This document shows, piece after piece, positions 48,110-60,760 of a DNA stretch of 64,000 nt. The position numbers and the translations under genes were made by a program. Under the pieces are notes generated by a model. It did not search any database. It was given only the letters and a program-made list of their open reading frames with translations, and was not told where the DNA came from. Positions within the stretch are counted from its first letter, which is position 1. Each line of letters starts with the position of its first letter. Source of the stretch: Congeria kusceri (lineage: Eukaryota; Mollusca; Bivalvia; Myida; Dreissenidae); the NCBI GenBank assembly GCA_027627225.1, contig CM051036.1:40371926-40435925 (forward strand), read 5' to 3'.

Positions 48110-48640
48110 ACATGTAAAAACGTTTTCACACAAAACATAATGTTGCGGATAGAAAAACGTGTATATTGATATGTAAATCATGAAACAATACATTTACACT
48201 AAAATAAAACTTTTATCCCGGTTCATATATGAATAAGCAATGCCAACAGCTTTAGAATGACTTGAGAATATAGACATTAAACATATCACATTCAATCTAC
48301 CAAAAACGTGCTATCAAACTATCAATCATCAATCAATCACTATCTATCAAACGTGCGCGTGATATATTTATAAACATGTAATCTACATTGCTCGTGGTTT
48401 GATTCGATATATGAGTTAAACATATGCAAGAAAGCTTGTATGTCTGTGATATTTATTACGAATGGTTCATTTTTGCAAAAATAAGAAATACCGGCGAGAC
48501 GTTTCACACCTTTAGGATAATAGGATTATAGGAGTTAAGTTTTATAAATGTTTAACACAACATGTCAACATCTGACTTCTAAAGTTAATCAGCATATTTG
48601 TAATAAATTTTGGTAATAGAATATTGATTTGTGGTTTTAC
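48110..48640. repeat. Duplicated block, partly shared with 49815-50180 and 59865-60010
   Basis: The left 370 bp (CGTTTTCACACAAAAC, GAATAAGCAATG, AGACATTAAACATATCA, GCGCGTGATA, TCTACATTGCTCGTGGTTTGA, AAGAAAGCTTGTATGTC) recur in order at 49815-50180. The right 150 bp (CGGCGAGACG, CATGTCAACATCTGACTTC, AAAGTTAATC) recur at 59865-60010. Confidence 0.75.
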
Positions 48641-48660
48641 AACCTTAAAGCAAGTTTAAC

Positions 48661-49545
48661 AAGAGCACCGCTTACGGGTACTGGACGCTCGACTTTCTCG
48701 TATTTGATAGTATTCTGGCCTTTTGTTAATATAATGGGTTCATCACTGTGATTAAGTGTGTTGAATTTCAAAACAATACCTCTTATAGATATTGAGACAT
48801 TTGACCTAAAGCTAAAATTATAAGTTGAAAAAAGAACATTAATTCAACCAAAATTCTTGATATAGTTACCTCATGTTGTCTGCTGAATGGGTTCATGGCT
48901 GTATTCAAGCATTTTGAGTTTCAAGTCAATACCTCTTATAGTTACTGTAAAATTTGAACTAAAGCGAAAATTCTAAGTTGAAAAAATGGCAAGTACTCTA
49001 TAAACATCCTTGATTGAGTTACTGCGCTTGTCTCTACAAAAAAAATTCATCACATACTTTGATTTTCAAATCAATACCTCATAAGGGTACTGAGAAATTT
49101 GACATAAAGCGAAACTTGTAAGTTGAAAAAAAAAGGTAATAACTCCAACAAAATCCTTGAAAGAGTTACCTCCTCATGTCTGCAGAATGGTGTCAGCACC
49201 ATAAACAAGTATGTTGAGTTTCAATTGAATGTCTTTGATAGTTATTGAGAAATTTTATATTTAGCCAAAAACATGTCAAAATATTCAAAACAAGTCCAAA
49301 CAAGGGCAGATAACTGACTTGTTTTAACGAATTACCATTTTGATAGTGAACAAGTATTAAAAGTTTCAAATGAATACCTCTGATAGTTTTGAGATATGGA
49401 CTCTAACAAAAAACTTAACCAAAAAATTTAACCAAAAAACTTAACCAAAAACCTCAACCAAAAAGCTTAACTAACACAGACGCTGACGCTGACGACAGAG
49501 CGACCACAATAACTCGACTTGTTATCTTCGAACAGTCGAGCTAAA
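48661..49545. repeat. Complete copy of the AAGAGCACCG dispersed repeat
   Basis: Runs from AAGAGCACCGCTTACGGGTA to the terminal hairpin CGACTTGTTATCTTCGAACAGTCG. It is the uninterrupted counterpart of 8091-8758 plus 16771-16920 and is what defines the LTR insertion point there. Confidence 0.85.
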
Positions 49546-49814
49546 AATCTAAAAATGTTTTGAAATAATGAAGTTACATGTATAAGTATGTATGTATTTT
49601 TTTGGTATATTAGAATATAATGCCGCTATACAATATACAATGTATTGTGTTAGTACAGAAACTTCTCATCGTCCTTTGTTTGAGGCATGATGTCTATTGC
49701 CGTAAACTACGCGAAACAAACCTACAAAAATATTTCAAAATTGGTTCAGTTTTTTCAGTCTGGGAACGCTCAATGCATCTTGAACACATTGACTGTTTAA
49801 TCGTTTTTCAAAGC

Positions 49815-50180
49815 GCTCCACATGTTTAAAACGCTTTCAAACAAAACGTCAGTTTGCTGCAAGCAAAAAAATAATTAATCAAACAACACATTATGTCTAA
49901 AAAGAAAACTTTTATTTCCGGTTCAAAAAAGGACATGAATAAGCAATGACAATAGCTTTATAATTACTTGATAACATAGACATTAAACATATCAAATTCA
50001 ATCTACCACCTAAAGGTAGGCATAAAAAGGTGTACATGGACGGATATCTGTTTTGATTTGTTCATATCAAACATGCGCGTGATACAAGTAGCCTACATTG
50101 CTTGTGGTTTGATCTATGAGTTTAATACAAGAAAGCTTCTATGTCGGTGATATTTAATACGTATTGTTCTTTTTTGCAAA
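49815..50180. repeat. Second copy of the 48110 block
   Basis: Shares the ordered motifs listed for 48110-48480 with many substitutions and small indels; the two flank the dispersed repeat at 48661. Confidence 0.75.
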
Positions 50181-52574
50181 ATTACGTCAGACCAACGTGC
50201 CACCGACCTATTATTTATATTATTTACCACTGAAATATAAACCCATTTGGTCAACTCTGTCCTTTATTGGCAAGTATCTACTAGTCAATTGGATGTCTTT
50301 GGTAACCTAAACGTACCTTTGGAAAACACGAGACACGTGTTCTGTTACAAAATAATGTTGATTGTACGGGTTGGGAGGGCGATTTGAGCTGGGTAAATGT
50401 TATATATTTAGGTGATAAAGATATGTGCATTTGACTTAACTGGATAAACTTGTATCAACAACAATTACAAATAAATAACACTGAAATGATTACACTTCAC
50501 AAAATGGTTGCAACTTGGCAGTGATTTGTTTGAAACAAAAACAAACAAAACAAGATTACAAATGCAATAAGGTACTCTTCTCACATCATGACAATAAAAG
50601 TATTACACAGTCCAACTCACACAAAAATAACGTTAACGTACAAAATCTCGTTATTTGCGTCTCAAGACAGAAACCCTACATAATGTTAATATACAAACCA
50701 AACTTCCCCTAAAATGTATTATAATTACAAATATAGTTTTAATAATTACTAAGCAAAAAAATAAAATAACATATACAAATGAAAAACAAGAAATAACGAA
50801 GGACATTAGCGAATTCACTTAACAAAAAACGATAAATGCATAAATGAATGTCGCGATGCCCCCATTTATAAAAAGTATAGCTTCTAAAGTACGAATAACG
50901 CTTTTTTACAAATTCAAATGTCATATTCTTAAAGTGTGTATGTACCATCTAACAGTTATAGGGACATAAATACAATTAACAAAATAAAATAAATTAACAG
51001 ATATTTCTATATAAAATGGAATTAAAGTTAAGAACATGTGTTGGTTATAAACGCACAATAAGCTAGTTTTTAATCACCAAATAGCTTTCGTCTGTACAAG
51101 CAGAAACTCAAATGCATGTATACAGGGTGACTTGACAGTTGGTTTAGGGTACACAGCACTAATAAACGATGCAAAAGTCGACACTAGTACTTGTTGATTT
51201 TTTTATTTCATATTGACGTGTTTCATTCGTCATTTTTATGTTTTCATGTTTGCTTTCAAGTTTTATTGTCACTTTCATCTGCTTATTTTGAAAATAATTG
51301 ATATGGAAGATCGTACATACTTGAATATCTTGTGTTTTTTTCCAAATAATGATGCAAAGCAAAGTAACATCTACTATCAATAAGCTTGTGTTTATGAACA
51401 TAACTAAGCACCCACTGATATATATTCAATGGCAATAAGAAAGAGTGTAATAATCAAAACGCTGACAGCGTACATAGACTGTTGGCGAGAAAAGAAACTA
51501 AAAGCAAGTGAAATATTATAGTATTCTTTTATCATAAGGAACATTTATTGAAGTTAGTCATCTGTCTGTTATATCATTTCTACAAAACAAATCTCGAAAC
51601 TCATAACTACACACTCTACTTATATAAATTGGTATAAGCTGGTATTTAACATAATTGGAAATGGAGGCCACTGTCTTTTGCAAATTAAAACTTATATAGC
51701 GCGCGTCTAATTCAATGCTATGTATCTACGACATTCCCATTATTATTTTTTGTAATTCGTGGGAGGCTAAAAACAATTGTGCAAACTATTTAAAAAGCAA
51801 ACAGAGTTATATGCATACAAGTCAACCTACAACGGGTAAAAATAGTCGATGAGCCGTACATAAGTTCGAATCAATGTTTTTTAACACAAGCGCTATGCTC
51901 GGTAAATACCAATTTAATTAAAAATAAGTTAAATTATTAAAATACATTCAAAACTCTCTTTCGAAGCACAATGCTTTTCCATATTTCTTATGCATACTCC
52001 AAAAACAATAGCAATTGTCAATCGAGTAGTAACGATTGCTCCGCTATGCTATTGTGTACTCAGTCAATACACTGTTGATAAATTTACGCAATATGAAATA
52101 ATACGTACGCAATTAACCAGTAAACAGCACAAACAGATACGCTATCATACTTATGTGAGTAGACATAACATGAAAAATGCATGTGTAGATGTGAACGAAT
52201 TGTATTATTATTATTGTTTATTAGTGTATAAGTCGGATCTATTTCTTCTGATCTATTCATAGAAATTAGCAAGCGCAGTAATTTATCGATTTACTGACTC
52301 GTAGCCTGCAGAGTAAAGAAGTAGTTCTCTGAAGACCGACTTTTGGAATACAACTACTAAATCATGTTGGCTTGCGCCAACAGTCTAAAAATTATATAAC
52401 AGTATAAGTAGCAATAGATCCTTTCTTAAGAAAAGAGAATGTATATTGACTCCTTGGTGAATATCTACATAATGAGGCTAAATACACGTCGTTCTACTAT
52501 GGATCAGAGTGTAAACTATACAAAAATATCACAATTTGTTTCCTGGAAAGTGGCGTTCCTGCTGCGGTCGACTT
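50181..52574. other. Intergenic, nothing recognised
   Basis: About 2.4 kb of AT-rich sequence with no convincing exon, repeat boundary or RNA gene. Confidence 0.45.
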
Positions 52575-55500
52575 CTAGGAGATGTATCCCAGTTGCGAAG
52601 GGTCGTTCTGTAGGGATTTCCCAGCCTCGTTCAGGGGCAGCAACGTGAAGAAACAAGTGTCTGTCTCGGCAACCAATCGCTGACGTTTATTCTTGTACTG
52701 CTGATATTCGTCTGGAAATGATGATTTATGATACAGAACTTTCTTTGATGAAGTAAGAACATGCGCTTGAAAATAATGATCTATGATGCGTAACAGTCTT
52801 TGACGAAATAAGAACATGCATCTTTACGATAACACGACTGCAGTTAGACATGTCCTGTAGTGCCTAGCATTGTTTGAATTCAGTTCTTAACTTTCTTTTG
52901 TGTAATGCATCAGTAACCTCGATCAATGTCACCAGTGTTATAGGTTTTAGAATTTGCTTTGATCAGATGTCTTTAAAATATATAACTATCAACAGAAAAC
53001 TATATTGTGTTAGATATACACGTGTGTATCATAATATTATAATAATAATATATGCAGGCGCGTAAGCTGTTTCCACCACCATCTAAAGCCGCCGGGTAAG
53101 CCATACATAATTATGTACTAAGCTGTCCAAAACATTAGTTTCACATCAAACATAATATATACCTGATTCATAGAAGTCGTTGAGTAATTTCCTTTCCGAT
53201 TCTGCGCAGTTGACGAGAATGTATGTTTCCGGTCTAATCATGCAGTTGCGAATCCTGTTCACTTTTTGTGAGGCCACGATGCCGTGGTAAATGTGTTTGC
53301 TGTTCATGATCTTCGCCACAGGGTCTACATATTCTCTCTGAAAGAGGCCGGGGTCCGTCATCAGTCCGTACATCTCAGTAAGCTGGAACGCTCGTAGATC
53401 TGGAAAAATGTTGCACACCGGTATGACATGAAAGCCAACACATATAAGGAAGAAACGTAAACATGTACAACAATTTGACAAAGAGCTCTTCGTGTGTGAG
53501 TGTGTATGACATCATGTAAATTTAACATGTAGTTAGTGTACCCATGTATAAATATATATTTTATATGTAGAGTATGCCATCATTACACGCTAATTTTGCT
53601 TGATGAAAATAAAACATTGCACCATGTACGATACATCCGGTTGGAACATATTTATATCAACGGTACGCAATCATACACACCCTCCGTCGACACGTGCAGT
53701 TTCCTATTTCAGCAGAGTACAATCATACACACCCTCCGCCGAAACGCACAGTTTCTTATTTCAGCAGTTAACAATCATACACACTTCTTATTTCAGCACA
53801 ATCATAAGCAACCTCCTCCACAATGTGCAGCCTCTTCCGTAATGTGCAGTTAATTATGTAAAACAGTTCGCAATCTTAACACGCCCTTCTTCGGGGTGCA
53901 CATTTTCTATAACAACATCATGCAATATTACAGCCCCTTTTCCGCAACGTACAGTTTCATCAACATTTTGCAATCACACACCCTCCTCCGGGGTGGACAG
54001 TTACTTAAAACAACGGTAAGCAATCATACGCACACTCCACTTAAGTTATCAACGGTATGCAATCATACACACACTCCACTTAAGGTAAGTTAACAACGGT
54101 AGGCAATCATACGCACACTCCACTTACGTTATCAACGGTAGGCAATCATACGCACACTCCACTTAAGGTAAGTTATCAACGGTAGGCAATCATACGCACA
54201 CTCCACTTAACGTAAGTTATCAACGGTAGGCAATCATACGCACACTCCACTTAACGTAAGTTATCAACGGTAGGCAATCATGCGCACACTCCACTTCAGG
54301 TAAGTTATCAACGGTAGACAATCATACACACACTCCACTTAAGTTATCAACGGTAGGCAATCATATACACACACTCCACTTAAGGTAAGTTATCAACGGT
54401 AGGCAATCGTACACACACTCCACTTAAGGTAAGTTATCAACGGTAGGCAATCATACGCACACTCCACTGAAATTATCATCGGTAGGCAATCGTACGCACC
54501 CTTCACTTAAGGTAAGTTATCAACGGTAGGCAATCATACACACACTCCACTTAAGTTATCAACGGTAGGCAATCATACACACACTACTCTTAAGTTATCA
54601 ACGGTAGGCAATCATACACACACTCCACTTAAGGTAAGTTATCAACGGTAGGCAATAATACGCACACTCCACTGAAATTATAAACCGTAGGCAATCATAC
54701 GCACCCTTCACTTAAGGTAAGTAATCAACGGTATGCAATCATACACACACTCCACTTAAGGTAAGTTATCAACGGAAGGCAATCATACGCTTACTCCACT
54801 TAAGGTAAGTTATCAACGGTAGGCAGTCATGCGCACACTCCACTTAAGGTAAGTTATCAACGGTAGGCAATCATGCGCACACTCCACTTAAGTTATCAAC
54901 GGTAGGCAATCATACGAACCATTCACTTAAGGTAAGCTATTAACGGTAGGCAATCATACGCACCCTTCACGTAAGTTATTAACGGTATATGTGTAATCAT
55001 ACACACACTTCTCTTAAGGTAAGTTATCAACGGTAGGCAATCATACGCACACTCCACTGAAGTTATCAACAGTATGCACTCATACGCAACCTTCACTTAA
55101 GTTATCAACGGTAGGCAATCATACGCACACTCCACTTAAGTTATCAACAGTACGCAATCATACGCACCCTTCACTTGAGGTAAGATATCAACGGTAGGCA
55201 ATCATACGCACCCTTCACTTATGTTATTAGCGGTATATGTGCAATCATACGCACCCTCCACTTAAGGTAAGCTATCAACGGTATGCAACCATGCGCACCC
55301 TCCACTTACGTTATTAACGGTATATGTGCAATCATACGCACCCTCCACTTAAGGTAAGTTATCAACGGTATGCAACCATGCGCACCCTCCACTTAAGTTA
55401 TTAACGGTATATGTGCAATCATACGCAACCTCCACTTTAAGGTAAGCTATCAACGGTATGCAATCATGCGCACACTACACTTAAGTTATTAACGGTATAT

Positions 55501-58500
55501 GTGCCATCATACGCACCCTTCACTTAAGGTAAGTTATCAACGGTTAGCAATCATACGCACTCTACACTTAAGTTATCAACGGTATGCAATCATACGAGCC
55601 CTTCACTTAAGGTAAGCTATCAACGGTAGGCAATCATACGCACCCTTCACTTAAGTTAACGGTATATCGAGAGCCGGGCCGGCTAGCTCAGTTGGTAGAG
55701 CGCTGGACTACAAATCCGAGGATCGCAGGTTCGATTCCCAGCCCGGCCACATAACTTGTGTGGGGATTTCTCATGAAATTATTCTAAGGCCATTATCCCC
55801 CTACCTCTGATTCAAGAAGGGCAGTTGTCAGTTACTGGCACAATTATGTGCACTTAGTACTGGTAATCCAGCTGACCCAGGAAAAGTGTGAGTAGGTTAA
55901 CTGACCGCCGTTATATGACTGAAATACTGTTGAAAACGGCGAAAAACCCAAACAAACAAATATGTGCAACCATACACACACTTCACTTACGGTAAGTTAT
56001 CAACAGTATGCAGTTATACACACATTCCACTTAAGGTAAGTTATCAACAGAATGCAATCATACGCACCCTTCACTTAAGGTAAGTTATCAACGGTAGGCA
56101 ACGTTAAGTTATTAACGGTATATGTGCAATCATTCACTTAAGGTAAGTTATCAACAGTAGGCAATCATACGCACCCTCCACTTAAGGTAAGTTATCAACG
56201 GTATACAATCATGCGCACACTACACTTAAGTTATTAGCGGTATATGTGCAATCATACGCACCCTCCAATTAAGGTAAGCTATCAACGGTATGCAATCATT
56301 CGCACCCTCCAATTAGGTAAGCTATCAACGGTATGCAATCATACGCACCCTCCAATTAAGGTAAGCTATCAACGGTATGCAATCATACGCACCCTTCACT
56401 TATGTTATTAGCTGTAAATGTGCAATCATACGCACCCTTCACTTAAGGTAAGCTATCAACGGTATGCAATCATGCGCACACTACACTTAAGTTATTAACG
56501 GTATATGTGCAATCATACGCACCCTCCAATTAAGGTAAGCTATCAACGGTATGCAATTATGCGCACACAACACTTAAGTTATTAACGGTATATGTGCAAT
56601 CATACGCACCCTTCACTTAATGTAAGTTATCAACGGTATACAATCATGCGCACACTACACTTAAGTTACTAACGGTATATGTGCAATCTTAAGCAACCTC
56701 CACTTAAGGTAAGTTATCAACGGCATCAATCATACACACGCTCCTCCGAAATGAAAAGCTACTTATAACAATCCTACGCACCCTCCTCTGGGATGTACTT
56801 GAGCGGCACGGTGAAGATCTCGCTGTCGTCGAGATCTTTCTGCTTGAAGACGCTGGTAGACCTACACCACCGCTCGGCGCAGTCCTGGTCCCGGAACATC
56901 ATCACGATGAAACACTGTTCCGGATGTCCTCGGTACAGGTCGCCTTCACAGCGAGAAATCTGTAAGCGGGCACACATATAACATTACTTACAGTTTTTTA
57001 ATCAGCATGCTTCATGCCGCATGAACACGTATTGGTCATAAGTGACTTTAAAAAGTGGCTGTCTTCCACTTGTTTGGGTTATCTCCCATTCATAAACAAA
57101 ACAATAGTTAACGGTTTATAGTAAAATTTTGCAAGTGCCGTCATTTTTGCATCTAAAATCAAAGTGAATATAGACTGAAGTCAGGCATTTGGGAATCAGT
57201 TTAGTCACTCGACTGTATACACGGCCGGATTGAATGATAACGCTGAGTATTCGTAATCGAAGACTGAACGGGAAGTAGCGAACCTAGCTTACACTTAATG
57301 CGCATGCAGCTGTGTTAGTATTTCTCTACAGATAGTATTGATGGTTCAACACGGGAATAAAATCATATTATTTAGTTAAATACTTATTTAAACTAACCGA
57401 ATGCAATAGTTCACGGTACATTTTGTTGTGTCGCAAAGTTACCTGTTCTGCCAGTCCCAGAAGAGTCCCGTGGAAGTTTTCACGCACTTTTTTGTCCTTG
57501 ACGAAGGCGTTGATCAGCCTCCGAACCCATTCCTTCTTGGCGCGTACAAACAAGTACACCTCCTTCGTGGCGGAACAAATCTGGTGAAAAGTAACGAAGA
57601 AACTATCATAGCATCGCATCAACCGGGAAAAATACTTCGTTTCATAAAGTTAATAAACCTATTCTGCATAGGCACACACAGATATAGTTCAAACGTTTAA
57701 ACTAGTTCTTGTACTGTTTTATGTCATTTGATTGACGTTGGTGGGGCATCCACGCAAGAAATATTAATCGTCAGGCCTGTGCCTGAGGTTGGACCTGTGA
57801 TACGCACTGATGCTGGTGATCGTGGGTACTGGGACACGCCCCCTGATTTTGTTTTGTAGTTAAAATGGCGATGGTGCAATTTGCACGATCCTACATGTGA
57901 TAACAAAACGGGCTCCATTTCTTAGGTCGAATATACGTTAAACACTTACCATGTTGTTCTTCTAATGAAATATCCCATTTCCAAAACGACATTTAAATCA
58001 TGTATAGGGTTTTACACAAAGTGACATATATTCGAGTTTTTTATTAAACGCCCCTCAATGTAGTTCAATAAAAGAGCAAACACGATATCATGATAAATTT
58101 AATTACATAAATTACATAAATTTACATAATAAATCTACACAAACACCGTAATATTAATTATCAGTTTTGTGAAAAACCAGCTATAAATATATAAATAAAT
58201 AAATAAATAAATATATATATATATATTACCAAAACCCCGCTTTACGACCACCCCGCTAAAGCGGACACTTTTTAAAAGACCCGATTGTTTTCTTATATAT
58301 TTCAATGGTTGCAAACCCCGATTTTACGGGCACCCCGCTATTCCGTATTACGACCACTAATCCCAGACCGAAAGTACCAAATACTTCTCAAAATAACCCC
58401 GTTATTGCGACCAGTGTCATTTGGTCGTTGACACTTAACATCATCAATTAACAACATATGATCTCTGTGATCTGCCGTACCTCGATAATACGACCACCCC

Positions 58501-58563
58501 GCTATAAAGACCGCTTGTATTATTTTATTAAGACCCCCAAGTGGTCGTATTAGCGGGGTTTTA

Positions 58564-58597
<34 letters not shown>

Positions 58598-59391
58598 CAA
58601 GAATGGAATCGAAATTGGTTGAATAAGTATCGACAATCGAATCGGACCATTAACAATCGATTTATCGATTCTTCGAACGAATCCTTGCAGCTTTAATTAA
58701 CATCTTCTGTGATTTTGTGCCAACCACCGTGGTCATAGTGGGAGAGTGGCTAAAGGAAGTATTTTTCAAGTACCAAACACGTGGGAATGAAAATTACACG
58801 TGGCCGTTGTATATTTATCACTTTTAAACTGTTTTTCGGGGTATATTCAGATACTGTCTGAAATGTTGGGCTATAATATAACAGCAAATTCGATGTACGC
58901 TAAAAGCTAAACTACCTTCGGAAACATGCTCCGTTTCTGTCGGGCGATTGTAATAGACGCTTTCTGCGTGGTATCCGGAAACACGGGGTACGTGTCCACT
59001 TGGATGCCTTTCTCTCGTGCAGAGGGAGGCCGCCGGGCGCTCGTTGTCTGGATGCCGATAGTCTTACTCTTCCTTCCGATGCTCGTCCCTGACATGCCTT
59101 GGACACTGTTTGCACTGAAATAATTGAGGAAATATTAGCTTTAAGGCTTCACATCATTACATAATAATGAGCGGTCCGTGCTTGAGAAACACCTGATATA
59201 CAGTGTACTCTGTACTGCATCATTGTACTCTTCTGTACTTTTGACTAGTGGATGGTTCAACACATGTGTGCAGATATGTCTAGAGAACATTTAAAGCAAA
59301 ACAAAAGAAATACCTAAGTGTTAAAGTTGTTTTTCGTCTACACGATAACTTACCCATTTAACGTAATTGCCTTTGGTTTAAATACAGACAT
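52575..59391 (-). CDS. Protein with two tandem alpha/beta (DUF1330-like?) domains, six exons, complete
   Basis: Exons 59391-59354, 59114-58916, 57580-57443, 56959-56782, 53399-53163 and 52711-52575 join in phase to 308 residues, from ATG (MSVFKPKAITL) to TAG. Residues 1-79 are low-complexity, Ser/Arg/Lys-rich and likely disordered. Residues ~80-184 and ~185-308 are two halves with the same plan: a helix (EWVRRLINAFVKD / FQREYVDPVAKIM), a variable loop, a strand after a His/Arg-Pro-Glu (HPEQCFIVMMF / RPETYILVNCA), a helix (DCAERWCRS / ERKLLNDFYES) and a closing strand (EIFTVPLKY / CFFTLLPLN). This is the layout of dimeric alpha-beta barrel domains such as DUF1330, and the second half ends with the FYES-x-EYQxYK turn typical of that group. 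No signal peptide or membrane helix is present, so a cytosolic protein is expected. The function is unknown and the family assignment is inference. Confidence 0.85.
53650..56755. repeat. Intronic minisatellite derived from the exon-4 splice donor
   Basis: Several dozen units of about 38-45 bp, canonical from about 53995, more degenerate from 53650. Plus-strand consensus: CACTTAAGGTAAGTTATC, AACGGTAGGCAATCATACGC, ACACTCC. A second subtype has GTTATTAACGGTATATGTGC before AATCATACGC and dominates on the right. Read on the minus strand, units contain GGAGGGTGCGTATGATTG, close to the true donor junction GGAGG|GTGCGTAGGATTG at 56782. Units near 53985 (CGGAGGAGGGTGTGTGATTG) also keep more of the exon end. 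The array fills most of the 3.4-kb fourth intron. Confidence 0.9.
55672..55960 (+). mobile_element. tRNA-derived SINE (copy 2) inserted in the minisatellite
   Basis: Nearly identical to copy 1 at 39762: the same tRNA-like head (CTACAAA loop, B box GGTTCGATTCCC), the same body and a CAAACAAACAAA tail. It retains the GGCACAATTATGTGCACTTA segment missing in copy 1. It interrupts a unit between GGTATAT and TATGTGCAACC. Confidence 0.88.
58229..58562. mobile_element. Short TIR element in a (TA)n tract, pogo/Tigger-like ends
   Basis: The left end CCAAAACCCCGCTTTACGAC then CACC, and the right end GGTCGTATTAGCGGGGTTTT, are inverted repeats. ACCCCGCTA..CGACCACC recurs inside. Long TATATA runs flank both sides, consistent with TA target use. 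Ends of this kind occur in pogo-type Tc1/mariner elements. No coding sequence. Confidence 0.75.
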
Positions 59392-60481
59392 AATCGACCG
59401 TGCTAAATATACAATTCATTGAAAATCTGAAGCAACAAAAATACATTGAAATAAATATAGGCAGGACATGCTAGACCACGGATGACTGGGAAACCCCACT
59501 ACACAAACCACCTCACCCACCTCCACCACCACCTCCTCAAACGAAATGCCAACTTATTAATGTATTACTGAATTGTGTAATTAAGATGTCTTTCTACGCA
59601 GCAGCCGCATTATATGTGTATGTGCTCTCATTCCTAATTTACTTATTCAGACACACCACAATTCTGGATTAATAAAAGCTGCAGTTTGTAGTTATTTATG
59701 ACTGACAGAACTGTATTTTTTTATAATTCTGCTTATTTTTTTTTAGAATTCTGCTTTGGACTTGAGCGGTGGGAAAAACATGGGCACCCGAAAAAAAACC
59801 TTGGTGACCACTAACCAACCTTACTTATACGTTTGTAGTCATCGACTAGACTTTAAATTAAAAAAATCCCGGCGAGACGAATCGCAGCTTAAGCTTTAAA
59901 GAATTATGTGGAAGTTAAGTAATGTTAGGGTTTAACACCACATGTCAAAATCTGACTTCAAAGTTAATCTGTACATAGTTGTAAGTATCGGTAATCCAGT
60001 ATTGATTGTCCATTATTATATCCATAAACAAGCTAGGACGATCTGGACATCTGAAAAGTTTCAAGTTTGAAGAACAAAGTAATGTCCGTTCCGTGGCGCC
60101 ATCAATCATTGAAAAGGGGCACTGCAAAAAAGATACGCCGTTCACGATGGCAGACGACATGAAAATTAATCGAGATTAAATATAATTCGTATTTGGCAAT
60201 TGAATATCGGTGCATTTGGGGGATCTGTGATAAAATGTCATAATTTTGATTGCTGTTCTTTCATTGTCTTTTTTTCTGAAATATTGATGCACACGACTAC
60301 ATGCTGAGTTGCGATGAGTGTATCTTGATTTGTTTAAATTTTATAAGTTAAATATTAATAAAATGTCATGTAGAGCTATATTAATGTAACTATGGATATC
60401 CAGTGTGACTGAATTTGGTAAGTCCAGTTGTTGTTTTTTAATATTTTATCTACATCTACATTCATTTTTGTGTTACGAATT
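59392..60481. other. Upstream of the two-domain gene, with a duplicated block
   Basis: Contains the 59865-60010 block related to 48485-48640. A 71-codon minus-strand open frame (60160-59945) covers it and contains TTTTTTGCAG, a possible acceptor. I do not recognise its product and would not call it a gene. Confidence 0.5.
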
Positions 60482-60760
60482 ATTGTTGTTTGTACCTACT
60501 GATAAACGTGTACTCAGTAAGTATGACTTAGTATCGATTGTTGTTTGTACCTACTGATAAACGTGTACTCAGTAAGTATGACTTAGTATCGATTGTTGTT
60601 TGTACCTACTGATAAACGTGTACTCAGTAAGTATGACTTAGTATCGATTGTTGTTTGTACCTACTGATAAACGTGTACTCAGTAAGTACGACTTAGTATC
60701 GATTGTTGTTTGTACCTACTGATAAACGTGTACTCAGTAAGTACGACTTAGTATCGATTA
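60482..60760. repeat. 56-bp tandem repeat, five near-identical copies
   Basis: The unit is ATTGTTGTTTGTACCTACTG then ATAAACGTGTACTCAGTAAG, TATGACTTAGTATCG. The copies differ only by T/C in AAGTATGAC versus AAGTACGAC in the last two. Confidence 0.95.

Noticed and set aside
53536..53853. Plus-strand open frames with repeated NHTHPPS-like residues
   Set aside because: They read through degenerate minisatellite units on the strand opposite the gene.
55675..55750. A second tRNA gene
   Set aside because: Same SINE head as at 39766, with an even poorer T stem.
54000..56740. A CRISPR-like regular array
   Set aside because: Units are contiguous and degenerate without unique spacers, and the setting is a eukaryotic intron.
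59945..60160. A 71-codon minus-strand gene
   Set aside because: No recognised domain, no coherent splice partners, and part of it lies in a duplicated block; kept only as a finding.
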